Positions 8,786 to 18,462 of a DNA stretch of 64,000 bases are shown here, one piece after another (position 1 is the first letter of the stretch; each line of letters begins with the position of its first letter). The stretch is from JACRIM01 sp038042195. Its GTDB lineage: Bacteria; Planctomycetota; Phycisphaerae; UBA1845; UTPLA1. Below the pieces are notes generated by a model that was not told the DNA's origin, did no database searches, and saw nothing but the letters and a program-made list of their open reading frames with translations. The position numbers and the translations under genes are program-made. Where the stretch lies: assembly GCA_038042195.1 (NCBI GenBank), contig JBBTET010000040.1:8133-72132 (forward strand). The letters are read 5' to 3'.

Positions 8786-10903
8786 GTGGCATTCGTTCAT
8801 CCGGGAATCATGATGGCAGCGGCCGGGATGGCACTCGCCCCCGTCGTCATCCATCTCATTCACCGGCGGCGATATCAGCGTGAGCCGTGGGCGGCGATGG
8901 ACTTTTTGCTCGCGGCCCATCAGACGACTCGGCGACGGATTCAACTTCAGCACTGGGTGTTGATGGCAGTGCGGTGCATCGTCATTCTGCTCGTCGGAGC
9001 CACGGTGGCGCGTCCCTATTCGGCGCACTCGGCGTTGGGCAGCGCGGTCGGTCAGGCCCGATGCGACCGGGTCATTGTGCTGGATGACAGCCTATCGATG
9101 CATGCGCGACAGCCGGATGGCGGCACCGCCTTTGAGGCTGCGAAACGCAAGGCATTGGCACTGATTGAACAATGTGGGGATGCCGACGGCGTGGCACTTC
9201 TGACGGCATCAACGCTGCCGCGAACCTGGATGAAACAGCCGGTGCATGATCGACAGGCCGTGCGCGGACTGGTCGAGTCGCTCACCTGCGGGGCCGGGGG
9301 GAATGATCTGCCGAGTGCGTTGCGTGAGGCGTCGGCGATCCTCGGGCGCGGGGCGACGGTGGTGGGCGGGAGACTTGTGTATTGCATCACGGATCTGACC
9401 AAGTCTGCGATCCCATCGGCATCGGAGGCGCTGGACCTTCCCAACGTGGATCGTTTGGTGTGGGTGGGCGTCGCAAGCGCGGGGACGGCGAACACGGCAC
9501 TGACCGAGTTTCGGATGTTGAGCCAATTGATCGGCACTGGGATTCCCGCGCGATACATGGTGCGCGTTGCGCATCATGGTTCGACGACGATGGACAAGGC
9601 CGACGTGGAGGTGTTGCTCGACGGGACCGTTGTGCATCGCGCCACGGTGGGACCGATCCCTTCGCACGGCGTGCAGGACGTGGAGATGGAGCTGCCAATT
9701 TCACGCCCGGGGGATCATCGGCTGACCGCGCGGCTCGTGAACATGGCGGATGACCTGCCGGAGGACAACGTGCGGCATCTGGCCGCACGAGTGAGTGATA
9801 CGCTCCCGGTCCTGTTGGTGGAGGGGCGTCTGTCGTCGGAGCAGGGGAGCCAGGGATTGCTATACGTACACGCGGCACTGTGCGGTGAGGCGGCCGAAGG
9901 ATCGTCACGATTTGTCGGCACGACGATCTCCGCGTCGGAATTGCAGGATCAGACGCTGTCGGACTATTCGCTCGTCGTGCTGGGAGACGTGCCGCGATTG
10001 TCGACGGAGGCATGGACTCGGCTTGGCGCGTATGTGAAGTCCGGTGGCGCGGTGATGATGTTTCTGGGCGAACAAGTCGCGCCGGATGGATACTCGCAGG
10101 CCGGCGAGTTGCTGACGTGCAAACTGGTCAGTCGCACCCTGTTGGAGCGCAATGCCGAGCCGCTTCGATTCCGAATCGGGGATTCACAACATCCGGCCCT
10201 TGTCGATTTGAGCAGGCATGATCGGGGTGGTTTGCTGTTGGCCAACGTGTGGAGTCATTGGCGAATCGTGCCGCGCGATGGCGCGAGTCCGCGGACGCTG
10301 CTGTCGCTCTCAGATGGACAACCGGCATTGATGGAACATGTCATCGGGCGCGGCCGAGTCGTGACGTGGCTGATCGGTCCGGAGATCACGGACACGAATC
10401 TGCCCGCGAAGCCGGACTATCCGCCGCTGATGTTGAATCTGGCAACGCACCTGGCCGCGCCGCCAAGTATCGACATGAACCTGACTGTGGGCCACACGTG
10501 GACGTGGCGTGGGGCAACCCTGCGGCCGGACGCGGTTGTGGAATTACGAACCCCCTCGGGGAAGGGCGGGCACATCGAGGCAAACTCGGGAACGGACGGA
10601 CGAACCCAATGGAGTTGCCAAACCACAGACCAGCCGGGGTTCTACAGTGCTCGGCTCGACTCGGCCCGCGCCCTCTTTGCCGTGAACGCAGAGAACACCG
10701 ACAGCGACTTGCGGCCGGCCGATGCGTCGGCGTGGCGGGCGCGATTCGGGCCGAAGTGCGACGTGGTCACGGCTGCGACGGAATCGCAACGAGCAGCGGC
10801 CACCATGCCGCCCCGAGAGTTTGCCTCGCTGTTCGGATTCGTGCTGATCACACTGGTGGTGATTGAGACTTTGCTGGCCACCTGGTTCGGGAGTCGTGGA
10901 TGA
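8786..10903 (+). CDS. BatA-type membrane-anchored VWA protein
   Basis: 705 residues with a GTG start. Residues 1-75 form the BatA/aerotolerance N-terminal module, with two membrane segments around HPGIMMAAAG and HWVLMAVRCIVILLV and the positively charged HRRRYQREPW. The VWA domain starts at ~95, with an intact metal site DDSLSM at 100-105. A C-terminal membrane helix (FGFVLITLVVIETLLATWF) ends the protein, so the VWA and the middle domains probably face the periplasm or the cytoplasm as one block between two anchors. The family is linked to MoxR and to envelope stress or aerotolerance; the specific role here is unknown. It overlaps the next gene by 4 nt (ATGA). Confidence 0.9.
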   Translation: MAFVHPGIMMAAAGMALAPVVIHLIHRRRYQREPWAAMDFLLAAHQTTRRRIQLQHWVLMAVRCIVILLVGATVARPYSAHSALGSAVGQARCDRVIVLDDSLSMHARQPDGGTAFEAAKRKALALIEQCGDADGVALLTASTLPRTWMKQPVHDRQAVRGLVESLTCGAGGNDLPSALREASAILGRGATVVGGRLVYCITDLTKSAIPSASEALDLPNVDRLVWVGVASAGTANTALTEFRMLSQLIGTGIPARYMVRVAHHGSTTMDKADVEVLLDGTVVHRATVGPIPSHGVQDVEMELPISRPGDHRLTARLVNMADDLPEDNVRHLAARVSDTLPVLLVEGRLSSEQGSQGLLYVHAALCGEAAEGSSRFVGTTISASELQDQTLSDYSLVVLGDVPRLSTEAWTRLGAYVKSGGAVMMFLGEQVAPDGYSQAGELLTCKLVSRTLLERNAEPLRFRIGDSQHPALVDLSRHDRGGLLLANVWSHWRIVPRDGASPRTLLSLSDGQPALMEHVIGRGRVVTWLIGPEITDTNLPAKPDYPPLMLNLATHLAAPPSIDMNLTVGHTWTWRGATLRPDAVVELRTPSGKGGHIEANSGTDGRTQWSCQTTDQPGFYSARLDSARALFAVNAENTDSDLRPADASAWRARFGPKCDVVTAATESQRAAATMPPREFASLFGFVLITLVVIETLLATWFGSRG

Positions 10904-13257
10904 GCGGCGTATTGGAATGGCTGCTGGGGTTGGAACGGATTCGCCTCTTCGACGGCGGACCGCTGGCCCTGCGCTTCGCGACGCCGCCGGCCCCATGGAT
11001 CATGCTGGCCGGCGCGGTGGTTGCGGCCTTTGCGGTTCACGCGCTCTACAAACGGGAACAGGCCACACCGACCTGGCGTCGCGTGCTTTCGGCGCTGCGA
11101 TTCGGGGCGATTATGTCGGTGCTGTTCATCCTGGGGCAACCGTTACTGGTGTTACGGCGGAACCACGTCGATCCGTCGCGCGTGGTGGTCCTGCTCGATC
11201 GTTCGCAAAGCATGACCGCGTTGGATGAGCGAGCCACGTCGAGCGCCACGCCGCCGATCTCGCGTTGGTCCGCCGCACTGGATGCGATGACGCGGAAGGA
11301 CACGGGGCTGATTCCGCGTCTGCTGGCTCGACATCGTGTCAACGTGTGGTCGTTTGCAGACTCCCCCACGGTGGAATCGGAGATCGTTACGCCTGACGAC
11401 AATTCCGCGCTTCAACAACGGCTGAACGCTTCCAAGCCCTCTGGTCCGCGCACCGATCTCGCGTCGGCGGTGATCGCGGCGCTGGAGCAGACGCAAGGCT
11501 CGCCGCTCGCCGCGATCATCGTCGCGGGTGATGGCCGGCAGACGCAGGACGCCCCGTTGGAGGCCGCGTTGGCCCAGGCGCAAGCGCGGTCGGTTCCGAT
11601 TCACGTCATCTCGGCCGGCTCGGTTCATCCGCTGCCTGACCTGCGCATGGATTCGGCCGTCTGCGAGGATGAGGTCTTCGTGCGCGACCGGGTCATCGTG
11701 CGCGTACGAACCGCGATCACGGGGTACGACAAGTCGGTCGATGCGGAGATTCAACTGCGCGAAACGACGAGTGGAGAGATCCTCGCCTCGCGCGGGATTC
11801 AACTCGATCCGTCATCGCCGATGACCGCGATTGATCTGGCATTTCAACCCGGCCGCGCGGGGCGTAGCGCCTTGACCGTGGCGATTTTGCCGAGGCCGGA
11901 GGAATCGAACGTCGAGAACAACTCGACCGAGCTATCGGTCAACGCTCGTGACGAAAAGATTACGGTGCTGTATGTCGAAGGCCTGCCGCGCTATGAGTAC
12001 CGCTACTTGAAGAACATGCTCCTACGCGAGCCGAGCATCGAGAGCAGTTGCCTGCTGCTCTCGGCGACGGCGGGCTTCACTCAGGAAGGCAGCAAGTCCA
12101 TTCGACGATTTCCGCAGAGTGTGGAAGAGTTGCGACCGTACGACGTGATCCTGCTGGGCGACGTGGACGCACGGGCCGATTGGATCAGCCCGGTGCAGCT
12201 TGCGATGCTGGCCGACCATGTCACGCAACAGGGCGCGGGGATGGCGTTTCTTTCGGGGGAGTCGTTCGTGCCGCATCGGCTGCGACAGACGCCGCTGGAG
12301 AAGTTGTTGCCGGTGCGGATCGATCCTGATTTTCTGGGTCGCTACGAACAGAGTCTTGCGGATACGTTCGCACCCCGGCTGACGGTCGAGGGGCGGCAGA
12401 GCGGGTTATTCGGAATCGCAACGGACGAGGAATCGGATCAGTGGGTTGGCGCGGGGGCGGGGTGGTACTGGTTTGCGCGCGTGCTCGGGCCGCAGCCGGC
12501 GTCAACAGTGCTGCTCACGCATCCGTCGGCGACGTCGGGGCAGGCGATGATGCCGCTGGCGGTGCTGGGCCGAGCCGGGGCGGGGCGGACGTTTTATCTT
12601 GGCACCGATGATTTGTGGCGGTGGCGGCAGACCATCGGCGAAGAGGAATATGAGGCGCTATGGCTTCGGATCATTCGCACGCTCGCACGGAGTCGTCGGC
12701 TCGGCGCGGAGTGTCCGTGGCGGCTCGACGTGGATCGAAAGCGTTACGAGGTCGGGCAGCGCGTTCATGTTCGACTGACGGCGGCCGAAGGCGTGCTCTC
12801 CACCGATGCCGGTGAATTGACCCTTCGCGTCTCCGAGTTGCAGCGCGGCCTTACGAATCGGATTCCGTTGCGCCCCACGCATCCGGGGGCGCGTGAGTTT
12901 GAAGCGGACTTTACACCGGACGCCTCCGGTCAATACGACCTTGCCCCGCAGTTGCCAGAGCAGAGCGACGGCTGCAAGAAGCTCGCGGCGTCCATCAGCG
13001 TGACGAGCGTGGATCACGAACGGTTGCGCCCGGAGGCCGACCCGGAATTGCTACGCATGATTGCGTCACGCACAGGAGGCAAGTTCACCCGAACCGGTGA
13101 CGACCCCTCGGCGCTCGCGGACCTGATCCCGGATCGAAGCGTGCAGATCCCCGACGACGTAGAAGAACCGTTGTGGGATAAGCCGATCATCGTGGTCTTG
13201 TTTGGATTGATGATCGTGGCCGAGTGGATCGTTCGGAAGACGCGAGGATTGCCCTGA
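10900..13257 (+). CDS. Second membrane-anchored VWA/glutamine-amidotransferase-like protein
   Basis: 785 residues with two N-terminal membrane segments (residues ~33-50 and ~66-86), a VWA domain with the metal site LLDRSQSM (residues 98-105), and a region around residues 350-500 (TVLYVEGLPRYEYRYLK, DVILLGDVDA, GAGMAFLSGE) that resembles the glutamine amidotransferase-like domain found in planctomycete VWA proteins. One membrane helix is near the C terminus (IIVVLFGLMIVAEWIV). It starts inside the stop of the preceding gene (ATGA), so the two VWA proteins are likely made in equal amounts and may form a heteromer. No enzymatic function can be assigned. Confidence 0.88.
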   Translation: MSGVLEWLLGLERIRLFDGGPLALRFATPPAPWIMLAGAVVAAFAVHALYKREQATPTWRRVLSALRFGAIMSVLFILGQPLLVLRRNHVDPSRVVVLLDRSQSMTALDERATSSATPPISRWSAALDAMTRKDTGLIPRLLARHRVNVWSFADSPTVESEIVTPDDNSALQQRLNASKPSGPRTDLASAVIAALEQTQGSPLAAIIVAGDGRQTQDAPLEAALAQAQARSVPIHVISAGSVHPLPDLRMDSAVCEDEVFVRDRVIVRVRTAITGYDKSVDAEIQLRETTSGEILASRGIQLDPSSPMTAIDLAFQPGRAGRSALTVAILPRPEESNVENNSTELSVNARDEKITVLYVEGLPRYEYRYLKNMLLREPSIESSCLLLSATAGFTQEGSKSIRRFPQSVEELRPYDVILLGDVDARADWISPVQLAMLADHVTQQGAGMAFLSGESFVPHRLRQTPLEKLLPVRIDPDFLGRYEQSLADTFAPRLTVEGRQSGLFGIATDEESDQWVGAGAGWYWFARVLGPQPASTVLLTHPSATSGQAMMPLAVLGRAGAGRTFYLGTDDLWRWRQTIGEEEYEALWLRIIRTLARSRRLGAECPWRLDVDRKRYEVGQRVHVRLTAAEGVLSTDAGELTLRVSELQRGLTNRIPLRPTHPGAREFEADFTPDASGQYDLAPQLPEQSDGCKKLAASISVTSVDHERLRPEADPELLRMIASRTGGKFTRTGDDPSALADLIPDRSVQIPDDVEEPLWDKPIIVVLFGLMIVAEWIVRKTRGLP

Positions 13258-13270
13258 CCAGGAGTGATGC

Positions 13271-16200
13271 GTGTTGCATGAGTCGAACAATCTGGTCCGT
13301 TCGCTGAGCAAACTGCGGCGGCAGCTTCGCGCGATCCTGGTGATCGACGGCGTCTCCCGGCTTGCCGCGGCAATGCTCGGCACGTTTGCGTTGCTGGCTG
13401 TGTTGGACTGGTGGGTACATTTTCCACCGCTGGTGCGGGCGAGTTTCCTGCTGGCGTCCGTGGTATGGACGGTCGGCTGGACATGGAAGCGCATCTGGCG
13501 GCCGTTGATGCGGCCCATCGCGCTGGATCAACTGGCGTTGTCGCTACAGACACTGACGACCAGCCAGCGCGATCGACTCGCGGGTGCGGTCGCGCACATG
13601 GAGGGCGCGGGGCATGGCGATCAGTCGCTATGGTCGCGGGTGACGTTGGACGCGGGTGACGAGGCGGGGAAGCTGAATCTTTCGCTCGGGTTGAATCCAC
13701 GGCGCGCCGTTCGCTCGACCGTGGCTGTCATTGCAGTCGCGGCGGTGTTGGTGTTGGTCGCGATGAAGTTGCCCTCGTGGATGGCCGTCGGTCGACAGCG
13801 CATGGTGTCGCCGTTCGCCAATGTGCAGTGGCCCAAGTCCACGGAGATTGCGCCGCTGTCGGGTGACATGCTGGTCGCACATGGCGAGACCATGACGGCG
13901 GAGATGCGCCTGGCGCGCGGCGACGATCCGAATCAGCGGGCGTTCATCCATTGGCAAACTGCCGGGCGACCGGTTGAAAAGGCGATGATGCGTCGAGATG
14001 CGGACGGTGTGTATCGACGACTCTTGGAACGCGTCACGTCGGATACGACTTACTATTTCTCCGCCGGTGATGATGAAACCTCGGCACGGCCGGGCGTTGT
14101 GCGCGTGGTGCATCGGCCGACCGTCGCATCGGCCAAACTGACGATCACGCCGCCGACTTACGCAGCACATCTGCCGGTGCGAGAACATCCCTTGAGCGAT
14201 CCGCGCGTGTCGCTGGTGCGCGGGTGTCGCGTGCGATTGGACATCATCGCGGACCGGAGCGTCGTGTTTGGTGAAACTTCGGCCGCATCGCGCGTCGTAG
14301 TCGAGTCCGGCGGTGTTCTCCCGATTCAGTCAGACGCGACAGTCGGCACGACCGGGTCCATTCAACTGGAGGCCGACGCGGATAGTGCCTTTGAGATCAT
14401 TCTCATTGATGAGAATAAGTTTGAATCTCGCGGTGGCTCGCGTTACCAACTCGACGTGGTGCCGGATCGACCGCCGGCCGTGGCGATCAAAGAGCCGACC
14501 GGATCGCTGGAGGTGACGCCGGACGCGACGGTGGATGTGCTCATTCGTGCTGAGGATGACCTGGGGATCGCGCGAATGTCATTGCTCGTGGCGGCGAAGA
14601 GTACGGAGTTCAGCCTGGTCGCGGACCTTGCAACGACGTCTGGCGCTGCGCCGACGTCGGCTGCCGTGACGACGCGGACGGGTACCTATGCGTGGAATCT
14701 AGCCACGCTTCACCCAACGGTTGGGGATGTGATTGACTATGTGGCCGAGGCGACGGATTTTTATGAATGGCGCGGCGAGCGACACAAACCGGCTCGATCC
14801 GCCGTCATGCGGCTGAACGTGGTGTCGCCGGAGCGATTCGCCGAGCGGCTGCATCAGGACGTGTTCGCGTTGCGGGGCGGATTGCGGAAACTGCTGTCGA
14901 GCCTCGAAGCGATTCGGAGTCAAGTGCAGCAATTGCAACACCGAGATTCGGGGGACGGCCGGCGTGAGATCGTTGAGCGCATCACGGGCGAGACTCGCAA
15001 GCTGCTCCAACAGGCGGATGAGACGGCGAAACGCTTCGCACAGATCAATCGCCGCGCGGAGATGAACAAGGCGGGGCAATCGGAGCCGAGCCGGCAGGCG
15101 CAACGTCTGGCCAAACGCCTGGGCGATTCCGTCGTGGAGGGCGTCAGTCGGGCCGCGAAAGAACTGGGCCGCGTCGAACGGGAAGCGTCCGAGGCAGCGC
15201 GGCGTGAACAATTGGAAACTTCAACGTCGGCGCTCAAGGATGCCGCCGATGGATTGCGGGCCATGTTGGACGAGGTCGAGCAGTGGGACAGCTTTGATGA
15301 GATGGTTCGCAAGCTGCACGATCTGATTGATGCACAAGAGGGGCTTGCACGTCGCACGTCACGGTTGATGCGGCAGCCGCCTGACGCGATTTCGCAGGAT
15401 GCGGCTGCCGTGGCCGCGGATCAATCGGTGGCCGAGTCGGATGCGTCGAAGCTGATTGGTGCGATGGAGACGCTGGCGACGCAGCTTCAAGAGCGCGATC
15501 GTCCGTCGTCGGAATCGTTGACGCGGGCGGCGCAGGCGGCGCGGCTGGGAAGTTTGTCACAGGTCATGACGGAGTCGGCAGAGGCCGTGCGAGCCATGCG
15601 ATTGGTGGAGGCGGCGTCGAATCAGGAGCGGGCGTCGGCGGTACTTCGCACGATGCTCGTGGCCCTTCGGGAAAAGCCGCAGCGCGAGTTGGAACAGCTT
15701 TCGCGGCAGGTGCAGGATGTTCGGCAGAAGCTGATGAAGATTCTCGCCGTGCAGGAAGACCTGCGAAAGAAGACGAACGCGACGCGCGGGACCGAGGACG
15801 CCACGTCGCGGATGACGTTGCTTGCTGATCGTGAGGCGAGTCTGGAGACCACGACGCGCACGCTGACCGAGTCGATGAAGATCAACGGGGCCGATGCGGA
15901 CGAGGCCAAGGATGAGTTGTTGGCTGCGTCGGACCACATGGCGGCGGCGGTGACGTGGTTGAAAGATACTGAAGCGGTCGAGGCGGATGAGGCCCAGCGC
16001 GGCGCGATCGAGGCCTTGAAGAAGAGCCTGGGATACCTGGAGAAGATCGAGGACCAGGCCCTTTCGCAGCTTGCCGAGCAGTCGATGGCGGCGATTGTCG
16101 AGTCATTGAAGGAGATTCGCACTCGGCAGGCGTCGTTACGTGAACAGACCGCGGCGGTTGACACGCGATTGAAAGGGCGCGAGGGCATTCCCCGCGCGGA

Positions 16201-16714
16201 TGGGTTGACGATGAACCGGCTCGCAAAGGAACAGGCCGGGTTGTTGGAGCCGCTCGGCGCGGTGCGCGCGAAAATTGAGAAGTCCGTAGTGTATGACTAT
16301 GTGTGCGGCCAGGTCGGTGAGGCGATGAAGGCAGCGGGCGAGGAATTGGTTGCGCATCGCTGTACGCCCGCGATGGCGCGGCAGGATCAGGCGTTGAAAG
16401 ATTTGTCTCGGCTGATTGAGGCGGTGGACGACGCTGCGAAGAAGGATGACCCTCGGTTCGCTTCGGAGAATGCCGGAGGCGGTGGGCTGAACAAACCAAC
16501 GCCGTCGAACCCGGTACCGACGCTGGCTGAGTTGAAAATCCTGCGACTGCTTCAGACGGAGTTGAACACCGCCACGACGGACCTCCATCAAAAATGGCCC
16601 GACGCAGCGGGGCGCGGGGAGGATCAAGTGAAGCAGGTCGACTCACTCGGCATCAGCCAACGCAGGATTCAGGAGATGGCCCAGAAGATGATTGAGAAGG
16701 CGGGTGGACAATGA
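13271..16714 (+). CDS. Very large membrane-anchored coiled-coil protein (DUF4175-like)
   Basis: 1147 residues. The GTG start at 13271 is preceded by AGGAG at suitable spacing. Residues ~30-80 contain two membrane helices and another lies at ~150-170 (VAVIAVAAVLVLVAMKL). Residues ~200-510 look like beta-rich, Ig-like domains (LTITPPTYAAH, VAIKEPTGSLEV, YAWNLATLHP). Residues ~520-1147 are a long alpha-helical coiled coil rich in Glu, Arg, Gln and Ala. The layout matches large DUF4175-like proteins found beside MoxR/VWA genes in planctomycetes; family membership is from memory of layout, not from a profile. It may span the periplasm as a scaffold. It overlaps the next gene by 4 nt. Confidence 0.8.
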   Translation: MLHESNNLVRSLSKLRRQLRAILVIDGVSRLAAAMLGTFALLAVLDWWVHFPPLVRASFLLASVVWTVGWTWKRIWRPLMRPIALDQLALSLQTLTTSQRDRLAGAVAHMEGAGHGDQSLWSRVTLDAGDEAGKLNLSLGLNPRRAVRSTVAVIAVAAVLVLVAMKLPSWMAVGRQRMVSPFANVQWPKSTEIAPLSGDMLVAHGETMTAEMRLARGDDPNQRAFIHWQTAGRPVEKAMMRRDADGVYRRLLERVTSDTTYYFSAGDDETSARPGVVRVVHRPTVASAKLTITPPTYAAHLPVREHPLSDPRVSLVRGCRVRLDIIADRSVVFGETSAASRVVVESGGVLPIQSDATVGTTGSIQLEADADSAFEIILIDENKFESRGGSRYQLDVVPDRPPAVAIKEPTGSLEVTPDATVDVLIRAEDDLGIARMSLLVAAKSTEFSLVADLATTSGAAPTSAAVTTRTGTYAWNLATLHPTVGDVIDYVAEATDFYEWRGERHKPARSAVMRLNVVSPERFAERLHQDVFALRGGLRKLLSSLEAIRSQVQQLQHRDSGDGRREIVERITGETRKLLQQADETAKRFAQINRRAEMNKAGQSEPSRQAQRLAKRLGDSVVEGVSRAAKELGRVEREASEAARREQLETSTSALKDAADGLRAMLDEVEQWDSFDEMVRKLHDLIDAQEGLARRTSRLMRQPPDAISQDAAAVAADQSVAESDASKLIGAMETLATQLQERDRPSSESLTRAAQAARLGSLSQVMTESAEAVRAMRLVEAASNQERASAVLRTMLVALREKPQRELEQLSRQVQDVRQKLMKILAVQEDLRKKTNATRGTEDATSRMTLLADREASLETTTRTLTESMKINGADADEAKDELLAASDHMAAAVTWLKDTEAVEADEAQRGAIEALKKSLGYLEKIEDQALSQLAEQSMAAIVESLKEIRTRQASLREQTAAVDTRLKGREGIPRADGLTMNRLAKEQAGLLEPLGAVRAKIEKSVVYDYVCGQVGEAMKAAGEELVAHRCTPAMARQDQALKDLSRLIEAVDDAAKKDDPRFASENAGGGGLNKPTPSNPVPTLAELKILRLLQTELNTATTDLHQKWPDAAGRGEDQVKQVDSLGISQRRIQEMAQKMIEKAGGQ

Positions 16715-17409
16715 AGGGAAAAGGCACAAAGGCACCCACCGCGGCGGGTAAACTGCGGCACAAAGGCACGAAGGTGCGTTTCTCCCTTTGTTTGATGGGG
16801 TTGTTGGTCGGTGTGCAGTTTGGTGTCCGTGCCGAACCGATCCCTCCTACCGCACCCGCGTCACAGCCTACCACGCGCCCGGCAATCGATCAGGAATTGG
16901 TGAAGAAGCTGCTGGGCGGCGAGTCGTCCACGCTTGACACGGTGGAATCCACGCTGGCCGAGATGAAGGCGGCGTCGGCGCGGCTTGCCGAGAACCACGA
17001 CGTCGGACCACAAACGCAGCAATCACAAAAGCGAATCGTGGAGGGCATCGATCAACTTATCGAGCAGGCCCGGCGCAACCGTGCATCGAGCAGTTCGCAA
17101 CAGACGGCGCGTCGCCCGGCTGAGCCAAAAGCCGGCGACCGCAAGCAACAATCCTCAGCGCGTAAGTCTGACGCCTCGGACCCCGGCAAGACCGGCAAGG
17201 GAGGCATGGGTGCGCCGGCCAACGACAAGAAGGCCACGGCCACTCGCGCCGATGACAAGGCCGAACTGTCTCGTGGTTGGGGCTATCTGCCGTTGCGCGA
17301 TCGGCAGGAGGTCTCGCAGGGTTTCGACGAGCAATTCATGGGCAAATACCGCGAGGAGATCATCCGTTACTATCGTGATCTGGCAAAGGCTGCCGAGAAG
17401 AACAAGTAG
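16711..17409 (+). CDS. Hypothetical exported Pro/Lys/Gln-rich protein of the MoxR operon
   Basis: 232 residues, not recognised. A hydrophobic stretch (SLCLMGLLVGVQFGV) after a basic N terminus acts as signal or anchor; the N-terminal ~20 residues look repetitive (KGTKAPTAAGKLRHKGTKV) and the true start may be later. Residues ~50-110 are helical, and ~115-190 are low-complexity (Gln, Ser, Arg, Lys). A conserved-looking C-terminal block follows (WGYLPLRDRQEVSQGFDEQF, YREEIIRYYRDLAK). The same C-terminal pattern is often seen in small proteins next to DUF4175-like genes, so a structural partner role is possible. It overlaps the previous stop (ATGA) and sits 3 nt before the next start. Confidence 0.7.
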   Translation: MKGKGTKAPTAAGKLRHKGTKVRFSLCLMGLLVGVQFGVRAEPIPPTAPASQPTTRPAIDQELVKKLLGGESSTLDTVESTLAEMKAASARLAENHDVGPQTQQSQKRIVEGIDQLIEQARRNRASSSSQQTARRPAEPKAGDRKQQSSARKSDASDPGKTGKGGMGAPANDKKATATRADDKAELSRGWGYLPLRDRQEVSQGFDEQFMGKYREEIIRYYRDLAKAAEKNK

Positions 17410-17412
17410 GAC

Positions 17413-18462
17413 ATGCCGCGAACCACGATCATCGCATTGCTCTGCACGCTATTTATTCTGACCGGACTACTCGTCGCGCAACCGCCCACGACTCAGCCCA
17501 CAGCCGACAAATCGCACGGCCCCGCGCGGCCCCATGACGACGGCCCACGCATTCAACTCGCCGTGAACAAGGGGCTGACCTGGCTGGCGAATCAGCAACA
17601 GCCCGACGGCTCGTTTGGCAGCGGCTCGCAATACGGTCGGCACGTCGGTATCACGTCGCTGGCCTGCATGGCCTATGTGAGCGACGGCAGCGTCCCCGGT
17701 CGCGGGCCATACTCGCGCGTCGTGGAGAACGGGCTGAACTTCGTGCTGACCTCGTGCTCCGATCAGTCGGGCCTCATCGCGGCGGAGACGTCGTACGGTC
17801 CCATGTATGGCCACGGATTCGCGACGCTGTTTCTCGCCGAGATGTACGGCATGTCGCCGAAGGCCGACCTGCGAGAGAAATTGCAGAAGGCCGTCGCATT
17901 GATCGTGCGCACCCAGAACGACCGCGGCGGCTGGCGGTATCACCCGGTTCGCGCCGATGCGGATATCTCCGTAACGATCTGCCAGATCATGGCACTGCGG
18001 GCAGCGCGCAACGCCGGCATCGAGGTACCCAAGAGCGTCATCGACCGGTCGATTCAATACGTGAAGGACAGCCAGAATCCCGATGGCGGGTTTCGGTATA
18101 TGCTCGACTCGTCCGGCTCGATGTTCGCCCGGTCGGCGGCGGGCGTGGCGGCGCTGTATTACGCGGGGATTTATGATGACCGGAGTACGCGGCGCGGATT
18201 GACGTATCTCAAAAAGTTTATTCCCGGCAAGACCGAGGAGCAGACGCACTATTTCTACGGCCACTATTACGCTGCGCAGGCCATGCACCTCGCCGGCGGG
18301 CCGCATTGGGCCGAGTGGTGGCCTGCAATACGAGATGAGTTACTCTCCAAGCAGGCCCCCGACGGCTCCTGGCGCGGCGAGGCGGGAACGGAGTACGGCA
18401 CGGCGATGGCGATGATCATTCTTCAGATGCCGAAGGAAACGATGCCGATCTTTCAAAAATGA
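17413..18462 (+). CDS. Exported prenyltransferase/squalene-oxidase-repeat (alpha/alpha-toroid) protein
   Basis: 349 residues with a signal peptide (IIALLCTLFILTGLLVA). The rest is built of repeats of the squalene cyclase/prenyltransferase type: WLANQQQPDGSFGSG, IVRTQNDRGGWRYHP, YVKDSQNPDGGFRYM, LLSKQAPDGSWRGEAG. These give an alpha/alpha toroid. I see no DxDD acid motif of hopene cyclases and the protein is exported and short (hopene cyclases are ~630 residues), so a terpene cyclase function is unlikely. A binding role like the toroid of alpha-2-macroglobulin/thioester proteins is more plausible. It lies in the MoxR operon and overlaps the next gene by 4 nt. Confidence 0.85.
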   Translation: MPRTTIIALLCTLFILTGLLVAQPPTTQPTADKSHGPARPHDDGPRIQLAVNKGLTWLANQQQPDGSFGSGSQYGRHVGITSLACMAYVSDGSVPGRGPYSRVVENGLNFVLTSCSDQSGLIAAETSYGPMYGHGFATLFLAEMYGMSPKADLREKLQKAVALIVRTQNDRGGWRYHPVRADADISVTICQIMALRAARNAGIEVPKSVIDRSIQYVKDSQNPDGGFRYMLDSSGSMFARSAAGVAALYYAGIYDDRSTRRGLTYLKKFIPGKTEEQTHYFYGHYYAAQAMHLAGGPHWAEWWPAIRDELLSKQAPDGSWRGEAGTEYGTAMAMIILQMPKETMPIFQK

